Of a stretch of 64,000 nt of DNA, positions 54,862 through 63,942 are shown piece after piece; within the stretch, counting starts at the first letter, position 1, and each line of letters begins with the position of its first letter. Below the pieces are notes generated by a model, which ran no database searches, was not told the DNA's origin, and saw nothing but the letters and a program-made list of their open reading frames with translations. Source of the DNA: Psychrobacillus sp. FSL K6-4046 (GTDB taxonomy: Bacteria; Bacillota; Bacilli; Bacillales_A; Planococcaceae); contig NZ_CP152020.1 in assembly GCF_038624605.1 (NCBI RefSeq), positions 2,721,312-2,785,311 on the forward strand, written 5' to 3'. The position numbers and the translations under genes were made by a program.

Positions 54862-55050
54862 ATGAAAATCGCTGAAGTCGGTAACATTATTGAGTTTAAA
54901 GATGGTCTTCAAGGTATAGTAGAAAAAGTTAACGAGAATTCTGTCATAGTTGATTTAACTTATATGGAAAACTTTAACGAGCTTGAACTAGAAGAAAAAA
55001 CGGTAATCAACCATAAGCGTTATAAGATATTATATAGCAATGAAGATTAA
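54862..55050 (+). CDS. ykvS: DUF2187 protein YkvS
   Basis: 62-residue protein with AEVGNIIEFKDGLQGIVEKVNENSVIVDLTYMENF, the KOW-like DUF2187 pattern of Bacillus YkvS; role unknown. The ATG at 54862 begins the conserved region. The frame extends to 54784, but those residues are not family-like. The ribosome site is a weak AAGGGG 12 nt upstream. Confidence 0.85.
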   Translation: MKIAEVGNIIEFKDGLQGIVEKVNENSVIVDLTYMENFNELELEEKTVINHKRYKILYSNED

Positions 55051-55176
55051 ACGTCATGCCGTTCCTCTCCATGAGATGAACGGTTTTATTTCTAAGTAAC
55101 AGGCAATTCTTTTTCCTAGACCGTCATAAAACTCTATACTTCTCTTTTTTTGTGACTATGGTAAGGATGTGCATAT

Positions 55177-55788
55177 ATGATTAATCGAAAACTTTTTATA
55201 GGACTAGTAATATCACTAGTATTAGCTTTTGTTTTTACTTGGGTTACGTTTAATAATGAAAACGTATTTTGGTATTTCTATTCGTTTACAACACTTTTTT
55301 TAACGGCTTCTTCTTTTTATTTTTCAAAATTAGAAGATCAGCTGAAAACGTTTAACTATTTATTTTGGGGTATAGTATATGGTATAGGAACTTACTTATT
55401 GTGCTTTTTAGGTTTACAGCTACTGGAGCTATTACCATCTCAAGCGACGAAAGAAGTTTCTCATTTCTTTGGTGTATTTGCACCTTCTGCTTTATGGCAT
55501 TACATTTTATTGTTCTTCATCATTATTCCTGGAGAAGAATTTTTCTGGCGTGGCTTCATCCAAAATGCAGTGAAAAATTGGTTCTCTCCTACTCTCGCTA
55601 TACTAACTAGTTCCGTTTTATATGGAGCATCATTTATAGTGAGTGGTTTCTACATTGGTGTTTTTTTTGCTATTATTGTAGGAATCATTTTTGGATGGCT
55701 TTACGAAAAGAAAAAAAGTATGCCACTTAATATTGTAGCCCATATTGTATTTCTTTTAATGCTATTCCTGGTGCTACCACTAATATGA
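55177..55788 (+). CDS. CPBP-family intramembrane protein
   Basis: 203 residues with about six hydrophobic segments. The first CPBP (CAAX protease/bacteriocin immunity) motif EEFFWRGF is present with E120, E121 and R125, and a late His is in NIVAHIVF. The usual middle motif with a His is replaced by SSVLYGASFIVSG, so protease activity is doubtful. AAGGATG precedes the ATG. Confidence 0.82.
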   Translation: MINRKLFIGLVISLVLAFVFTWVTFNNENVFWYFYSFTTLFLTASSFYFSKLEDQLKTFNYLFWGIVYGIGTYLLCFLGLQLLELLPSQATKEVSHFFGVFAPSALWHYILLFFIIIPGEEFFWRGFIQNAVKNWFSPTLAILTSSVLYGASFIVSGFYIGVFFAIIVGIIFGWLYEKKKSMPLNIVAHIVFLLMLFLVLPLI

Positions 55789-55831
55789 AAGTTATGTAAA
55801 CCATAACTATACTAGAAAGGGAGCTGAATAA

Positions 55832-56425
55832 ATGAAAAAAGTAATTTCAACTTTATCTGTCCTTCTGCTAACACTTTTGATTGCTGCTTGTGGTTCTTCA
55901 GAGAAAGAGACATCTAACGATGATCAAGTAACAGATTCTAAAAACAACAGCGAAGCTAACGGTTCAGAGGAAAAAGAAAATAGTTCTGAAGCAACCGGAA
56001 CTTCTGTAGATAGTGATAATCAGGAATATTCCATATCCGTACTTGATGGCTATGAATTAACTGCAGAAGAACCAAATAAAGACTTGCTATTCAATAAAGA
56101 AAATGAAGAGCAATCTATGCGTATAGAAGTCTATAATGCCTCTGAGGTTAATATGGCAGATGTAACAAACGAGCTAGTAGAGACAGTAAAAGCATCTAAT
56201 TCAGAAGGCAACGTAACAGAAATCACTGATAACTCAATTGTCCCTTCTGGGAAACAAATAGAAGATGTTAAGTCGTACAAAGCAGAAATTCCAGATGGCA
56301 ATAATGTCTATGGCTACACATTCCTTCAAGATGGCTTAGGAGTAAAATTAACAGTTTTTGATACAGCAGAATCGCCTGCTATTGAAGATTTCATCAAAAT
56401 GGCAAATACTATTAAAATCAATTAA
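55832..56425 (+). CDS. Lipoprotein of unknown function
   Basis: 197 residues. Signal peptide with lipobox LLIAACG, a Ser/Glu/Asn/Lys-rich linker to about residue 65, then a small domain beginning YSISVLDGYELTAEEPNKDLLF and ending with SPAIEDFIKMANTIKIN. The domain resembles stress-response or DUF-type lipoproteins but no named family is recognised. GGGAGCTG precedes the ATG; a bidirectional hairpin follows. Confidence 0.8.
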   Translation: MKKVISTLSVLLLTLLIAACGSSEKETSNDDQVTDSKNNSEANGSEEKENSSEATGTSVDSDNQEYSISVLDGYELTAEEPNKDLLFNKENEEQSMRIEVYNASEVNMADVTNELVETVKASNSEGNVTEITDNSIVPSGKQIEDVKSYKAEIPDGNNVYGYTFLQDGLGVKLTVFDTAESPAIEDFIKMANTIKIN

Positions 56426-56429
56426 AATA

Positions 56430-56460
56430 AAAACTTCGGGCCGTACTATGGCTCGAAGTT
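56430..56460. terminator. Bidirectional terminator
   Basis: AACTTCG/CGAAGTT with GGCC/GGCT inside and a 7-nt loop, between the convergent lipoprotein and marR-type genes. Confidence 0.8.
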
Positions 56461-56461
56461 C

Positions 56462-56905
56462 TTAAGATAATTTTTTAATGGACAGACCAAGCTTCTTTAT
56501 TAACTCTATAGCATCTTTTTTTTCATCTTCTGTCAAGATGCTCATTAATTGTACTAACTGCTGCTCATGACGTGGGAATAATTCTTTCATAAACTCTGAG
56601 CCTTCTTCTGTTATTTCCGCATAGGTAACTCTTCGATCTGTATCGCTGGATACCCGCTTTATAAAGCCACGACCCTCAAGCTTATCTACTACATAAGTAA
56701 TAGATCCACTAGCGAGTAATATCTTATTTCCTATTTGTTGCAAGGGTTGCTTTCCTTTATGGAATAAAAGCTCTAATACCGCAAATTCAGTTGGATTTAA
56801 CCCATTTTCTTGAAAGAAATGATTTGTACATTCATGTATTACTTTATGAGCACGGGAAAGTACTATAAATAATTTCAAAGCACTACTCGATAAGTCATTG
56901 GTCAT
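56462..56905 (-). CDS. MarR-family transcriptional regulator
   Basis: 147 residues, winged helix-turn-helix with the MarR layout: NGLNPTEFAVLELLFHKGKQPLQQIGNKILLASGSITYVVDKLEGRGFIKRV and the wing DTDRRVTYAEITEEG. The start at 56905 is preferred since GGTGAGG is 9 nt upstream; the first methionine at 56914 touches that motif. Target genes unknown. Confidence 0.9.
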   Translation of the reverse strand: MTNDLSSSALKLFIVLSRAHKVIHECTNHFFQENGLNPTEFAVLELLFHKGKQPLQQIGNKILLASGSITYVVDKLEGRGFIKRVSSDTDRRVTYAEITEEGSEFMKELFPRHEQQLVQLMSILTEDEKKDAIELIKKLGLSIKKLS

Positions 56906-56980
56906 TGTCGTCATCCTCACCTATATTAAATTACATTAACAATCATTATATAGGTCAGACTAATAGATTGTCAAAATAGC

Positions 56981-58036
56981 TTAGGAAGCTACTTGTAAGG
57001 GGAGTAGGAAATTAAAGATCGTTCCATTTCCAACCATACTCTCAACCTCTATTTTACCGCCATGAGCCTCCATAACTTCATAGGCATGAGATAATCCAAG
57101 CCCAGTTCCTGTCGATTTAGTTGTGAAGAATGGCTTAAAAATATTAGCTAATTCTTCTTCTCCAATTCCATTCCCCTCATCTTTTACTTTAATACTTACA
57201 AATCCATCACAAGACAAAGATAATCTAATATCTATTTTACCACTTTTTACCATAGATTCAATAGCATTTTTTATGACATTTATAAAAACCTGTTTTAAAA
57301 GGTTTCTATTTCCCAATACTCTAATGTTTGTATATAATTCATTAGTAATATTAATTTCAATTGCTTTCATAAGCGATTGAGGAGTCATGAAACTAGCTAC
57401 CTCTGTTATGAGCTGGTCAATTTCGAAGTAGGTGTACTCTTTGTTGCTCGGCTTTGAAACTTGAAGAAATTCTGTCAATATTTCTTCCATTCTTTGTATC
57501 TCATGATCAATAACATCCAAGTATCTTTTTCCGTCTTCATTAGCAGTTTTCAGTAACAACTGTGTGAATCCCTTTAAAGATGTCATGGGATTACGTATTT
57601 CATGAGCGATACTTGCCGCAAGTTGTCCTAGAGTACTTAACGATTCGTTATGATTCAGGCGCTTCCTCATAAACATTTTTTCTGATTCGTCATGAATTTC
57701 CATGAGAAATAGATTAGATTCACTCTGTTTAGATACAATCAAATGCAGATACCTATTGTCACCCATATATGTTTGAAATTCACTAAAAAATTCTGCTTGT
57801 CCTTTTGAAGCTAAATTCTGTAGAAATGTCTTTCTAGAAGCTCCTGTTAGAGAGAACATATTTAAAAGTGTATTAGAGTTCATTTTAAGCAATTCTTCTC
57901 GTTCTATCTTTAACACTTTTTCTATATATGGATTAGCGTCTAATACTTCTCCTTCATCACTTATAAATATTAATCCACTTGAAAAGAGTTGGAAAACCTG
58001 TTCAAACCTTTGTTTGTACTCGTATTCTGCTAACAT
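56981..58036 (-). CDS. PAS-domain sensor histidine kinase (sporulation kinase type)
   Basis: 351 residues, soluble. PAS domain at 12-115 (SSGLIFISDEGEVLDANPYIEKVL), HisKA with phospho-acceptor H145 in ASIAHEIRNPMTSLKGF, HATPase with N box NVIKNAIESM, G1 DEGNGIG and G2 GTGLGLS. No response regulator gene is adjacent. The H-box and lack of a partner resemble KinA/KinE kinases that feed the Spo0F-Spo0A phosphorelay. The neighbourhood matches the kinE region of Bacillus subtilis, but orthology is unproven. Confidence 0.9.
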   Translation of the reverse strand: MLAEYEYKQRFEQVFQLFSSGLIFISDEGEVLDANPYIEKVLKIEREELLKMNSNTLLNMFSLTGASRKTFLQNLASKGQAEFFSEFQTYMGDNRYLHLIVSKQSESNLFLMEIHDESEKMFMRKRLNHNESLSTLGQLAASIAHEIRNPMTSLKGFTQLLLKTANEDGKRYLDVIDHEIQRMEEILTEFLQVSKPSNKEYTYFEIDQLITEVASFMTPQSLMKAIEINITNELYTNIRVLGNRNLLKQVFINVIKNAIESMVKSGKIDIRLSLSCDGFVSIKVKDEGNGIGEEELANIFKPFFTTKSTGTGLGLSHAYEVMEAHGGKIEVESMVGNGTIFNFLLPLQVAS

Positions 58037-58152
58037 TTTGCACCCAACCTCTCATAAGAATCTGAGAATAAACAATTCAAATTTTTAAATTATTGATTAA
58101 TTCTGATTATTCCACACTTTTATTATTCTGGATATGGTTATTTTTAACCATA

Positions 58153-58181
58153 TTGTCGACATGAATATTCACTGTTACAAT
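58153..58181 (+). promoter_or_regulatory. Putative promoter of the B12/radical SAM gene
   Basis: TTGTCG (58153-58158), 17-bp spacer, TACAAT (58176-58181), 30 bp before the ATG. Confidence 0.45.
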
Positions 58182-58210
58182 AGTTATGCAAAACTAAAGG
58201 AGTTAAGAAA

Positions 58211-59971
58211 ATGAATATAATATTAACCACATTAAATGCAAAGTTTATCCATACGAATTTAGCATTACGCTGTTTAAAAGCAGCAGCTGAACCAGACTAT
58301 TCCCCCCTTATTGTTGAATATACTATAAAAGATCCAACTTTTAATATAGTAGCTGATTTGTACCAGAAAAATCCGAATGTAGTTGGCTTTAGCTGTTACA
58401 TTTGGAACATTGAAGAAACAATTAAAGTAATCAAGATGTTAAAAACAGTAGATCCTTCCATAACTATTATTTTAGGCGGTCCCGAAGTTTCCTATGACAC
58501 GAATGTTTGGCTCCGTAAAGTGACAGAAATTGATTATATCGTAGTTGGTGAAGGTGAACAGACTTTCAAGGAAACATTAGACTTCCTTTACAAAAAGAAA
58601 GAGTTAAAAGAAGTACCTGGACTAGCATATGTACAAAACGACAAATTTATTCTAAATCCGCTACCTCCAAAATTAGATTTACGTGAATCTCCTTCTCCAT
58701 ATCGTTTTGAAGAAGATTTACCCAATCTTTCTAAACGAATTGTCTACGTTGAGACTAGTAGAGGGTGTCCTTTTTCTTGTCAATTCTGCCTCTCTTCTAT
58801 TGAAGTTGGTGTTCGATATTTTAATCGTGAAAAAGTTAAAGAGGATATCCGATTCTTAATGCAAAATGGTGCAAAAACGATAAAATTCGTCGATCGTACA
58901 TTCAATATCAGTAGAAGTTATGCTATGGAAATGTTTCAATTCCTAATCGATGAACATTTACCAGGAGTTGTTTTTCAATTTGAAATAACAGCTGATATTA
59001 TGCGACCAGAAGTTATTCAATTTTTAAATGAAAATGCTCCAGCTGGTCTTTTCCGTTTCGAAATTGGTGTACAATCTACCAACGATTTGACGAATGAGTT
59101 AGTTAAACGCAGACAGAACTTTGAAAAGTTGAAAAGGACAGTTACTATGGTTAAAAGCGGTGGAAAAATCGATCAGCATTTAGATTTAATCGCTGGGCTA
59201 CCAGAAGAGGATTATCATTCCTTCCGAAATACTTTCAATGAAGTTTTTGAAATGCGTCCCGAAGAGTTACAACTAGGCTTTTTGAAGCTTTTAAGAGGTA
59301 CAGGATTGCGAGTCGAAGCAAAAAAGTATGGTTATGTGTATGTAGACCAAGCTCCATATGAAATTTTCTCTAATAATGTATTAAGCTTTCAAGATATTTT
59401 ACGTATTAAGCAAGTGGAAGACGTTCTTGAAAAGTATTGGAATGCACATAGAATGGACCAAACGTTAGAATTTCTATTTGAGCATGTATTTGAAACACCT
59501 TTCGACTTTTTCCAACAATTCGGTACCTATTGGGAAGAAAGAAATTGGTCTAGAATTGGACATCAGCTAGAGGACCTTTATACTCGTCTTTTTGCTTTCC
59601 TAGAACAATTAGAAAATATTCCTTTAGCGACTATTAAGTCTGTTATGAAACTAGATTATTTATCAAAACAAAAATTCCAACCACGGAAGCCTTGGTGGAA
59701 TAATGATTTAAACAAAGAAACTCAGTCTGCGATTTATAAGCTACTAATAGAGGATCCCTCGATTGCTGGAATAGACTTTTCACACTTAAATTTGTCAGAA
59801 CGAGAACTGTACAAGCAGACATTTATCACACCGATTACTGTTAATGTGGATTTGTTTAAGCAAGGAATCATCAAAGAAGAGAATGGTTTCTTACTGACTG
59901 CATTCCAAAACGGAGAAGCTCCACAATTCTTCTTTTTGCAACCAAAAGAAAATATAAAAGTAACGAATTAA
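58211..59971 (+). CDS. B12-binding domain / radical SAM protein (DUF4080)
   Basis: 586 residues. N-terminal B12-binding fold (residues 1-130; VVGFSCYIWNIEETIKVI, IILGGPEVSYD, YIVVGEGEQTF), radical SAM domain with the 4Fe-4S cysteines C186, C190 and C193 in SRGCPFSCQFCLSS, and a C-terminal DUF4080 region. The His of DxHxxG in the B12 domain is not obvious, so cobalamin would bind base-off if at all. Substrate unknown. AAGGAG precedes the ATG; the gene stands alone. Confidence 0.9.
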   Translation: MNIILTTLNAKFIHTNLALRCLKAAAEPDYSPLIVEYTIKDPTFNIVADLYQKNPNVVGFSCYIWNIEETIKVIKMLKTVDPSITIILGGPEVSYDTNVWLRKVTEIDYIVVGEGEQTFKETLDFLYKKKELKEVPGLAYVQNDKFILNPLPPKLDLRESPSPYRFEEDLPNLSKRIVYVETSRGCPFSCQFCLSSIEVGVRYFNREKVKEDIRFLMQNGAKTIKFVDRTFNISRSYAMEMFQFLIDEHLPGVVFQFEITADIMRPEVIQFLNENAPAGLFRFEIGVQSTNDLTNELVKRRQNFEKLKRTVTMVKSGGKIDQHLDLIAGLPEEDYHSFRNTFNEVFEMRPEELQLGFLKLLRGTGLRVEAKKYGYVYVDQAPYEIFSNNVLSFQDILRIKQVEDVLEKYWNAHRMDQTLEFLFEHVFETPFDFFQQFGTYWEERNWSRIGHQLEDLYTRLFAFLEQLENIPLATIKSVMKLDYLSKQKFQPRKPWWNNDLNKETQSAIYKLLIEDPSIAGIDFSHLNLSERELYKQTFITPITVNVDLFKQGIIKEENGFLLTAFQNGEAPQFFFLQPKENIKVTN

Positions 59972-60030
59972 TAATCACCAAGTTTCATTCCAGAAATTAG
60001 TAGAAAGGTGATTAGACCGCTTTAAAATTT

Positions 60031-60078
60031 CAAAAGCCCCAGAAATTTTACCATTCGGTAAATTCTGGGGCTTCTGTT
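60031..60078. terminator. Bidirectional terminator
   Basis: AAGCCCCAGAA...TTACC paired with GGTAA...TTCTGGGGCTT with small bulges, between the radical SAM gene and ktrD. Confidence 0.8.
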
Positions 60079-60202
60079 GTTTCCTTATAGCTTTTGTTTC
60101 CACTTTGGTTTACAAGAGGGCTACTTAATCGTTTATCTCTTTCCACAAGCTTTTCACCGTGTTGTGTAAGGATGACTAGCAGTTATTCAATAGCAGTTTT
60201 AA

Positions 60203-61555
60203 TTACCCAATAATTACACGTTCCTTTGGATAATGGTATTTGGTAATTTTTCGCTTACCTCCTAATGTAAATAGGAAGGATATTAAACCAACTCTTCCTA
60301 TAAACATGAGGAGCATGATTACTAGCTTTCCGAAGGAAGATAGGTTCTCTGTCACCCCAAGCGACATACCACATGTACCAAACGCAGAGGTTATTTCAAA
60401 TAGTAGGGATGCTACTGGAACACCCGGTTCCGAAACCGATAATATAATTGTTGCAGCAAAGACCATCAGGATAGCTAAAACAAATACTGCAAAGGCCCTA
60501 TAAATATCTAGTAGATGAATTTCACGATTAAATATTTGTATATTTTCTTTGCCTCTAGAAAAGTTTATTAGAAACAAGATTGCAAGTGCAAAGGTAGTTG
60601 TCCGTATTCCTCCACCTACTGAGCTAGGAGAAGCACCAATAAACATGAGTGCACTCATAAAAAGATTAGTTCCTTCGTTAAACATATTGATGTCCACAGT
60701 AGTTAGCCCCGCAGACCGAGTTGATACTGAATGAAAAAAAGCAGTGAAGAATTTCTCATGCCAAGGTAGATCCTTAAGAGTATTAAATAATTCAAGTAAA
60801 AAAATCATCACTGTTCCTATAACTAATAGGGCCCCATACGTTAAAGTAGTTAGCTTCGTAAATAATGAAAATCTAAAATTTTTATTTTTATTCGAAAGAA
60901 ATTCTTTTACCTCGATTAAAACAGGAAAGCCAATCGCACCAAATACAATCATTATACTCGTGATGATTAGAACAAAGTAATCATGATGATAAGGAACTAA
61001 GGATTCACCTGTTATATCAAAACCTGCATTAGTAGTAGCAGAAACAGAAGTAAACACTCCATGTAACAATGCTTGTTTAAATGTATCGTAGTATTGCGTA
61101 AAGTAAACTGTCAGTATAATTGAACCAAGCAATTGAATAAATAAGAGAATTTTAATAATTTCCTTTATAAGCATTACAGCACCTGACATTTTAGACTGGT
61201 TGTGGTCAACCATGATTAACTGCCTTTCCCTTAAACCAATTCTTCTACCAACCACAAGCCAAATAAATGTTCCTAAAGACATTATTCCAATTCCTCCAAG
61301 CTGGAGAATTAGAATAAGCATGATATACCCAAAAATAGTATATGTATCTACAATGCTTATAGTTGTTAGCCCTGTTACACTAACGGCGCTAACTGCTGTA
61401 AACAAGCTATCAATAAAGTCTACTTTCACACCTGGCCTATGAACTCCCGGTAAGCGAAGTAGAATAACTGAAATAGCGATGGCAATAAAATAATAAGAAA
61501 CAATTATTTGAGCCGGTGTCATTTTATATTTCGCTTTAAATGTATAGTTTTTCAT
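60203..61555 (-). CDS. ktrD: Potassium channel subunit KtrD (TrkH/KtrB family)
   Basis: 450-residue membrane protein with four pseudo-repeats, each with a pore loop: SVTGLTT, ATTNAGFD, STRSAGLTT and FGTCGMS carry the filter glycines. It forms the K+ pathway gated by a KtrA/KtrC ring; KtrC is encoded at 23.4 kb. The interrupted intramembrane helix (GASPSSVGGGIRTTT) is also visible. Called ktrD from position (ykrM region) and pairing with ktrC; it could be the only Ktr channel here. Confidence 0.9.
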   Translation of the reverse strand: MKNYTFKAKYKMTPAQIIVSYYFIAIAISVILLRLPGVHRPGVKVDFIDSLFTAVSAVSVTGLTTISIVDTYTIFGYIMLILILQLGGIGIMSLGTFIWLVVGRRIGLRERQLIMVDHNQSKMSGAVMLIKEIIKILLFIQLLGSIILTVYFTQYYDTFKQALLHGVFTSVSATTNAGFDITGESLVPYHHDYFVLIITSIMIVFGAIGFPVLIEVKEFLSNKNKNFRFSLFTKLTTLTYGALLVIGTVMIFLLELFNTLKDLPWHEKFFTAFFHSVSTRSAGLTTVDINMFNEGTNLFMSALMFIGASPSSVGGGIRTTTFALAILFLINFSRGKENIQIFNREIHLLDIYRAFAVFVLAILMVFAATIILSVSEPGVPVASLLFEITSAFGTCGMSLGVTENLSSFGKLVIMLLMFIGRVGLISFLFTLGGKRKITKYHYPKERVIIG

Positions 61556-61604
61556 TTAATATGTTCCTTTCAAGTTAAAGAGAGCCTATTAAATCATTGT
61601 AAAA

Positions 61605-61654
61605 AAAAAAAGTATAAAAAGATAGCAGTAACCATACTATCTTTTCATACTTTT
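61605..61654 (-). terminator. Terminator of terC
   Basis: AAAGTATAAAAAGATAG pairs with CTATCTTTTCATACTTTT with one mismatch, followed on the minus strand by a long T run; 28 bp past the terC stop. Confidence 0.85.
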
Positions 61655-61681
61655 AACTAAATCATTATATATTTACTAAGA

Positions 61682-62452
61682 TTAAGCAGTCTTTTTGTTT
61701 TTGGCTACACCAAGTAAATACCCACCAATAGCGATTACTAGTAAAACAACCCAGAAAGTCAATTTCCATCCAGTTGAATGTGGGAAATGCTCATCAAGTA
61801 TAGCTACACTTGGATGAGATAGTGTTAATACAGTTAACTTAACCCCTACCCAACCTACTATTAAAAATGCAGCTGTTTCTAGTGTAGGATATTTTTCAAG
61901 TAATTGAACAAATTTATGTGCGGCAAAACGCATAATAACTAGCCCAATAACACCACCGATGAACATTACTGCAAACTGTCCACCGTTAATTCCACCAATT
62001 TCAAAGTCTCCCCAATATGGCAACGTTACTGCAATCGCAACTGCAGCTAACATAGAGTCGATTGCAAACGCGATATCTGCTAATTCTACTTTTAATACAG
62101 TCATCCAGAATCCTGAACCTTTTGCATTTTCTTCTAAGCCATCTGTTTCAATATGCGGACCTGGTTTTTTACGTTGATCGTAAATATGTTTTATCGAGAT
62201 AAATAACAGATAAGCAGCACCTAGTGCTTGCACCTGCCAAATGTTAACTAAAAACGTAATCATAAATAAAGCTGCAAATCTAAAAACAAAAGCTCCTAAT
62301 AGACCGTAAAACAGAGCCTTTTTTTGTTGGGCCTTCGGTAAGTGCTTAACCATTACTGCCATTACTACTGCGTTATCAGCAGCTAGCAAGCCTTCCAGTC
62401 CTACTAGGACAAGTAAAACCCATCCATACTCTAACAAAATTCCATAATCCAT
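61682..62452 (-). CDS. TerC-family membrane protein (YkoY-like, probable Mn2+ exporter)
   Basis: 256 residues, about seven hydrophobic segments. TerC signature acids are in GLLAADNAVVMAVMVKHLP near residue 20 and ELADIAFAIDSMLAAVA near residue 130. Homologues (YkoY/MeeY, Alx) export manganese and metallate exoenzymes. An Mn2+ riboswitch in the leader strongly supports a manganese role. AAAGGAGG precedes the ATG. Confidence 0.93.
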   Translation of the reverse strand: MDYGILLEYGWVLLVLVGLEGLLAADNAVVMAVMVKHLPKAQQKKALFYGLLGAFVFRFAALFMITFLVNIWQVQALGAAYLLFISIKHIYDQRKKPGPHIETDGLEENAKGSGFWMTVLKVELADIAFAIDSMLAAVAIAVTLPYWGDFEIGGINGGQFAVMFIGGVIGLVIMRFAAHKFVQLLEKYPTLETAAFLIVGWVGVKLTVLTLSHPSVAILDEHFPHSTGWKLTFWVVLLVIAIGGYLLGVAKNKKTA

Positions 62453-62473
62453 AAAAATCCTCCTTTGAAATAT

Positions 62474-62508
62474 AAAAAGACCCCTGCCTAAAAAAAGGCA
62501 AAGGTCTT
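62474..62508 (-). terminator. Riboswitch-controlled intrinsic terminator before terC
   Basis: AAGACC-TTTGCC / GGCAGGGGTCTT stem with a T-rich loop and a TTTTT tail on the minus strand, located between the aptamer and the terC ribosome site, so it acts as the expression platform. Confidence 0.88.
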
Positions 62509-62509
62509 G

Positions 62510-62625
62510 CTAAGCAAATTAAAAATTAATGTGCTATCATAACCGATGGCAAAAGCCATGTAATGACGACTATGAAATAGGTTTCCCTATAGCTACTCCC
62601 CTTTGACGAACGTCAAGAGTCTATT
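62510..62625 (-). ncRNA. yybP-ykoY manganese riboswitch
   Basis: The minus strand carries the class signatures in order: AAAGGGGAGTAGC (62592-62601 holds GGGGAGTAGC), a hairpin, GTCGTCATTACATGGC, then GCCATCGG and the closing TTATGATAGC. Mn2+ bound between the two conserved internal loops stabilises the aptamer and prevents terminator formation, turning terC on. Ends are approximate. Confidence 0.92.
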
Positions 62626-62638
62626 TATTTATATGTCT

Positions 62639-62667
62639 ATAATAACAACATATAAGTGATTAGTAAA
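62639..62667 (-). promoter_or_regulatory. Putative promoter of the terC riboswitch transcript
   Basis: TTTACT (62662-62667) and TATTAT (62639-62644) on the minus strand with a 17-bp spacer, immediately upstream of the riboswitch. Confidence 0.6.
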
Positions 62668-62673
62668 GCAAAA

Positions 62674-63762
62674 TTATTTAATTGAAATATGATAAGTTGA
62701 ATCGTCTTTGTGTTTGTTATAAAAACGAACCATGGAAGGTATAGACTCTATAAAATCAGGACAATTTATCTCTCCTTTACGTAGAATTTTTTCAGCATTT
62801 GTTGTATCAAAAGAAGAATTCCAAGCGAGATAATCTAATGTTTCTTTTTCCACCTGCAGGAACTTTCTTATAGGTAATAAGCTAACAGACCCCTTTGCTA
62901 ATGCTAATGGTATTCTTCCCTTAGGATATTTTCCTGTAACTTCTCTAACAAAAGCTCTATATACCTCTTCAACTGGATAAGGCTTTGGATCGGTTAAATG
63001 AATAGTCTTCCCTTCTGCTTCCTCATCAAAACAGCAATATATGGAGGCTTTTGTTATGTAATCAGATGGTACTACATTAATAAAAGACGTGGACTTACCG
63101 AGATAAGGTATTATTGGTAATCGTTTTAATCTGTTAATCATGTTTATAAAAAAGTATGGCCCATCAAACTTAATCGTTTCTCCCGTGATGGAATGTCCCC
63201 TTACAATCCCTGGTCTAATAATGGTAAGTGGCAGTTGGCTTTTTAAGTTGTTTACAAGTACTTCTGCCTCGTATTTTGTTTCCTCATAATGATTTTTAAA
63301 TCCAGGGGGTTTAATAAGTTCCGTCTCCAGTAGCTTACCTTCTCTTTTCCCCGCCACATAAGCCGTGCTAAAATACATATACCTTTTTATATTTGGAAGT
63401 TTAAGAACTAACTCATTAAATAATTTAGTTCCTTCAACATTAACCTTCCAGGCAATTTCCTTTGGAACAGCTAAGTCATAAATAGCTGCTAAATGCCATA
63501 CATCATTTATTTCTTGCTTTAGGTTGTTAATTGTTTCATTATCAAGCCCTGCATTTGAAAGTGTAATATCCCCTTTTACCACAATAATCGATTGGTTAGT
63601 TATTCCGTCCTCGTAGATTTCATTTATTACCTGTTCAGCTTTTTGAACTAGATTAGGAAGAACAAGAACATAAATAGCGGAATATCGATTTTGATGACGT
63701 AGTTCCTTTATGATATTTTTCGACAAAAACCCTGGAAATCCTGTAATCAATGCATTAGACAT
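62674..63762 (-). CDS. NAD-dependent SDR, fatty acyl-CoA reductase-like (NAD_binding_4)
   Basis: 362-residue extended SDR of the male-sterility/fatty acyl reductase type. Nucleotide motif ALITGFPGFLSKNI, DVWHLAAIYDL, catalytic Tyr-Lys in YEETKYEAEVLV and TIIRPGIVRG. The C-terminal sterile domain of eukaryotic reductases is short or absent. Substrate unknown, possibly a thioester or isoprenoid-like compound. Start at 63762 is preferred; the earlier ATG at 63774 abuts the GGGG ribosome motif. Confidence 0.85.
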   Translation of the reverse strand: MSNALITGFPGFLSKNIIKELRHQNRYSAIYVLVLPNLVQKAEQVINEIYEDGITNQSIIVVKGDITLSNAGLDNETINNLKQEINDVWHLAAIYDLAVPKEIAWKVNVEGTKLFNELVLKLPNIKRYMYFSTAYVAGKREGKLLETELIKPPGFKNHYEETKYEAEVLVNNLKSQLPLTIIRPGIVRGHSITGETIKFDGPYFFINMINRLKRLPIIPYLGKSTSFINVVPSDYITKASIYCCFDEEAEGKTIHLTDPKPYPVEEVYRAFVREVTGKYPKGRIPLALAKGSVSLLPIRKFLQVEKETLDYLAWNSSFDTTNAEKILRKGEINCPDFIESIPSMVRFYNKHKDDSTYHISIK

Positions 63763-63896
63763 ATTGGTAATCATCCCCTTTTTTTGATTATACTAAAGAC
63801 CTCTAAATGCGCATACATAAACTTTAATCGTAAAAGGTATTACACGAAATTCTATTAGGTCTAGTGCCTTAAACCAAACCAATGTATACAAAAATA

Positions 63897-63935
63897 AAGC
63901 TCCGAAATTTTACAGTACGTAAATTTTCGGAGCTT
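63897..63935 (-). terminator. Terminator of the gene entering from the right edge
   Basis: AAGCTCCGAAATTTTAC paired with GTAAATTTTCGGAGCTT with one mismatch, just beyond a minus-strand stop codon at 63943-63945. Confidence 0.75.
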
Positions 63936-63942
63936 CTCTTAT

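Noticed and set aside
61556-61680. c-di-AMP (ydaO-type) riboswitch before ktrD
   Set aside because: Only a short AT-rich gap and the terC terminator are present; no aptamer motifs.
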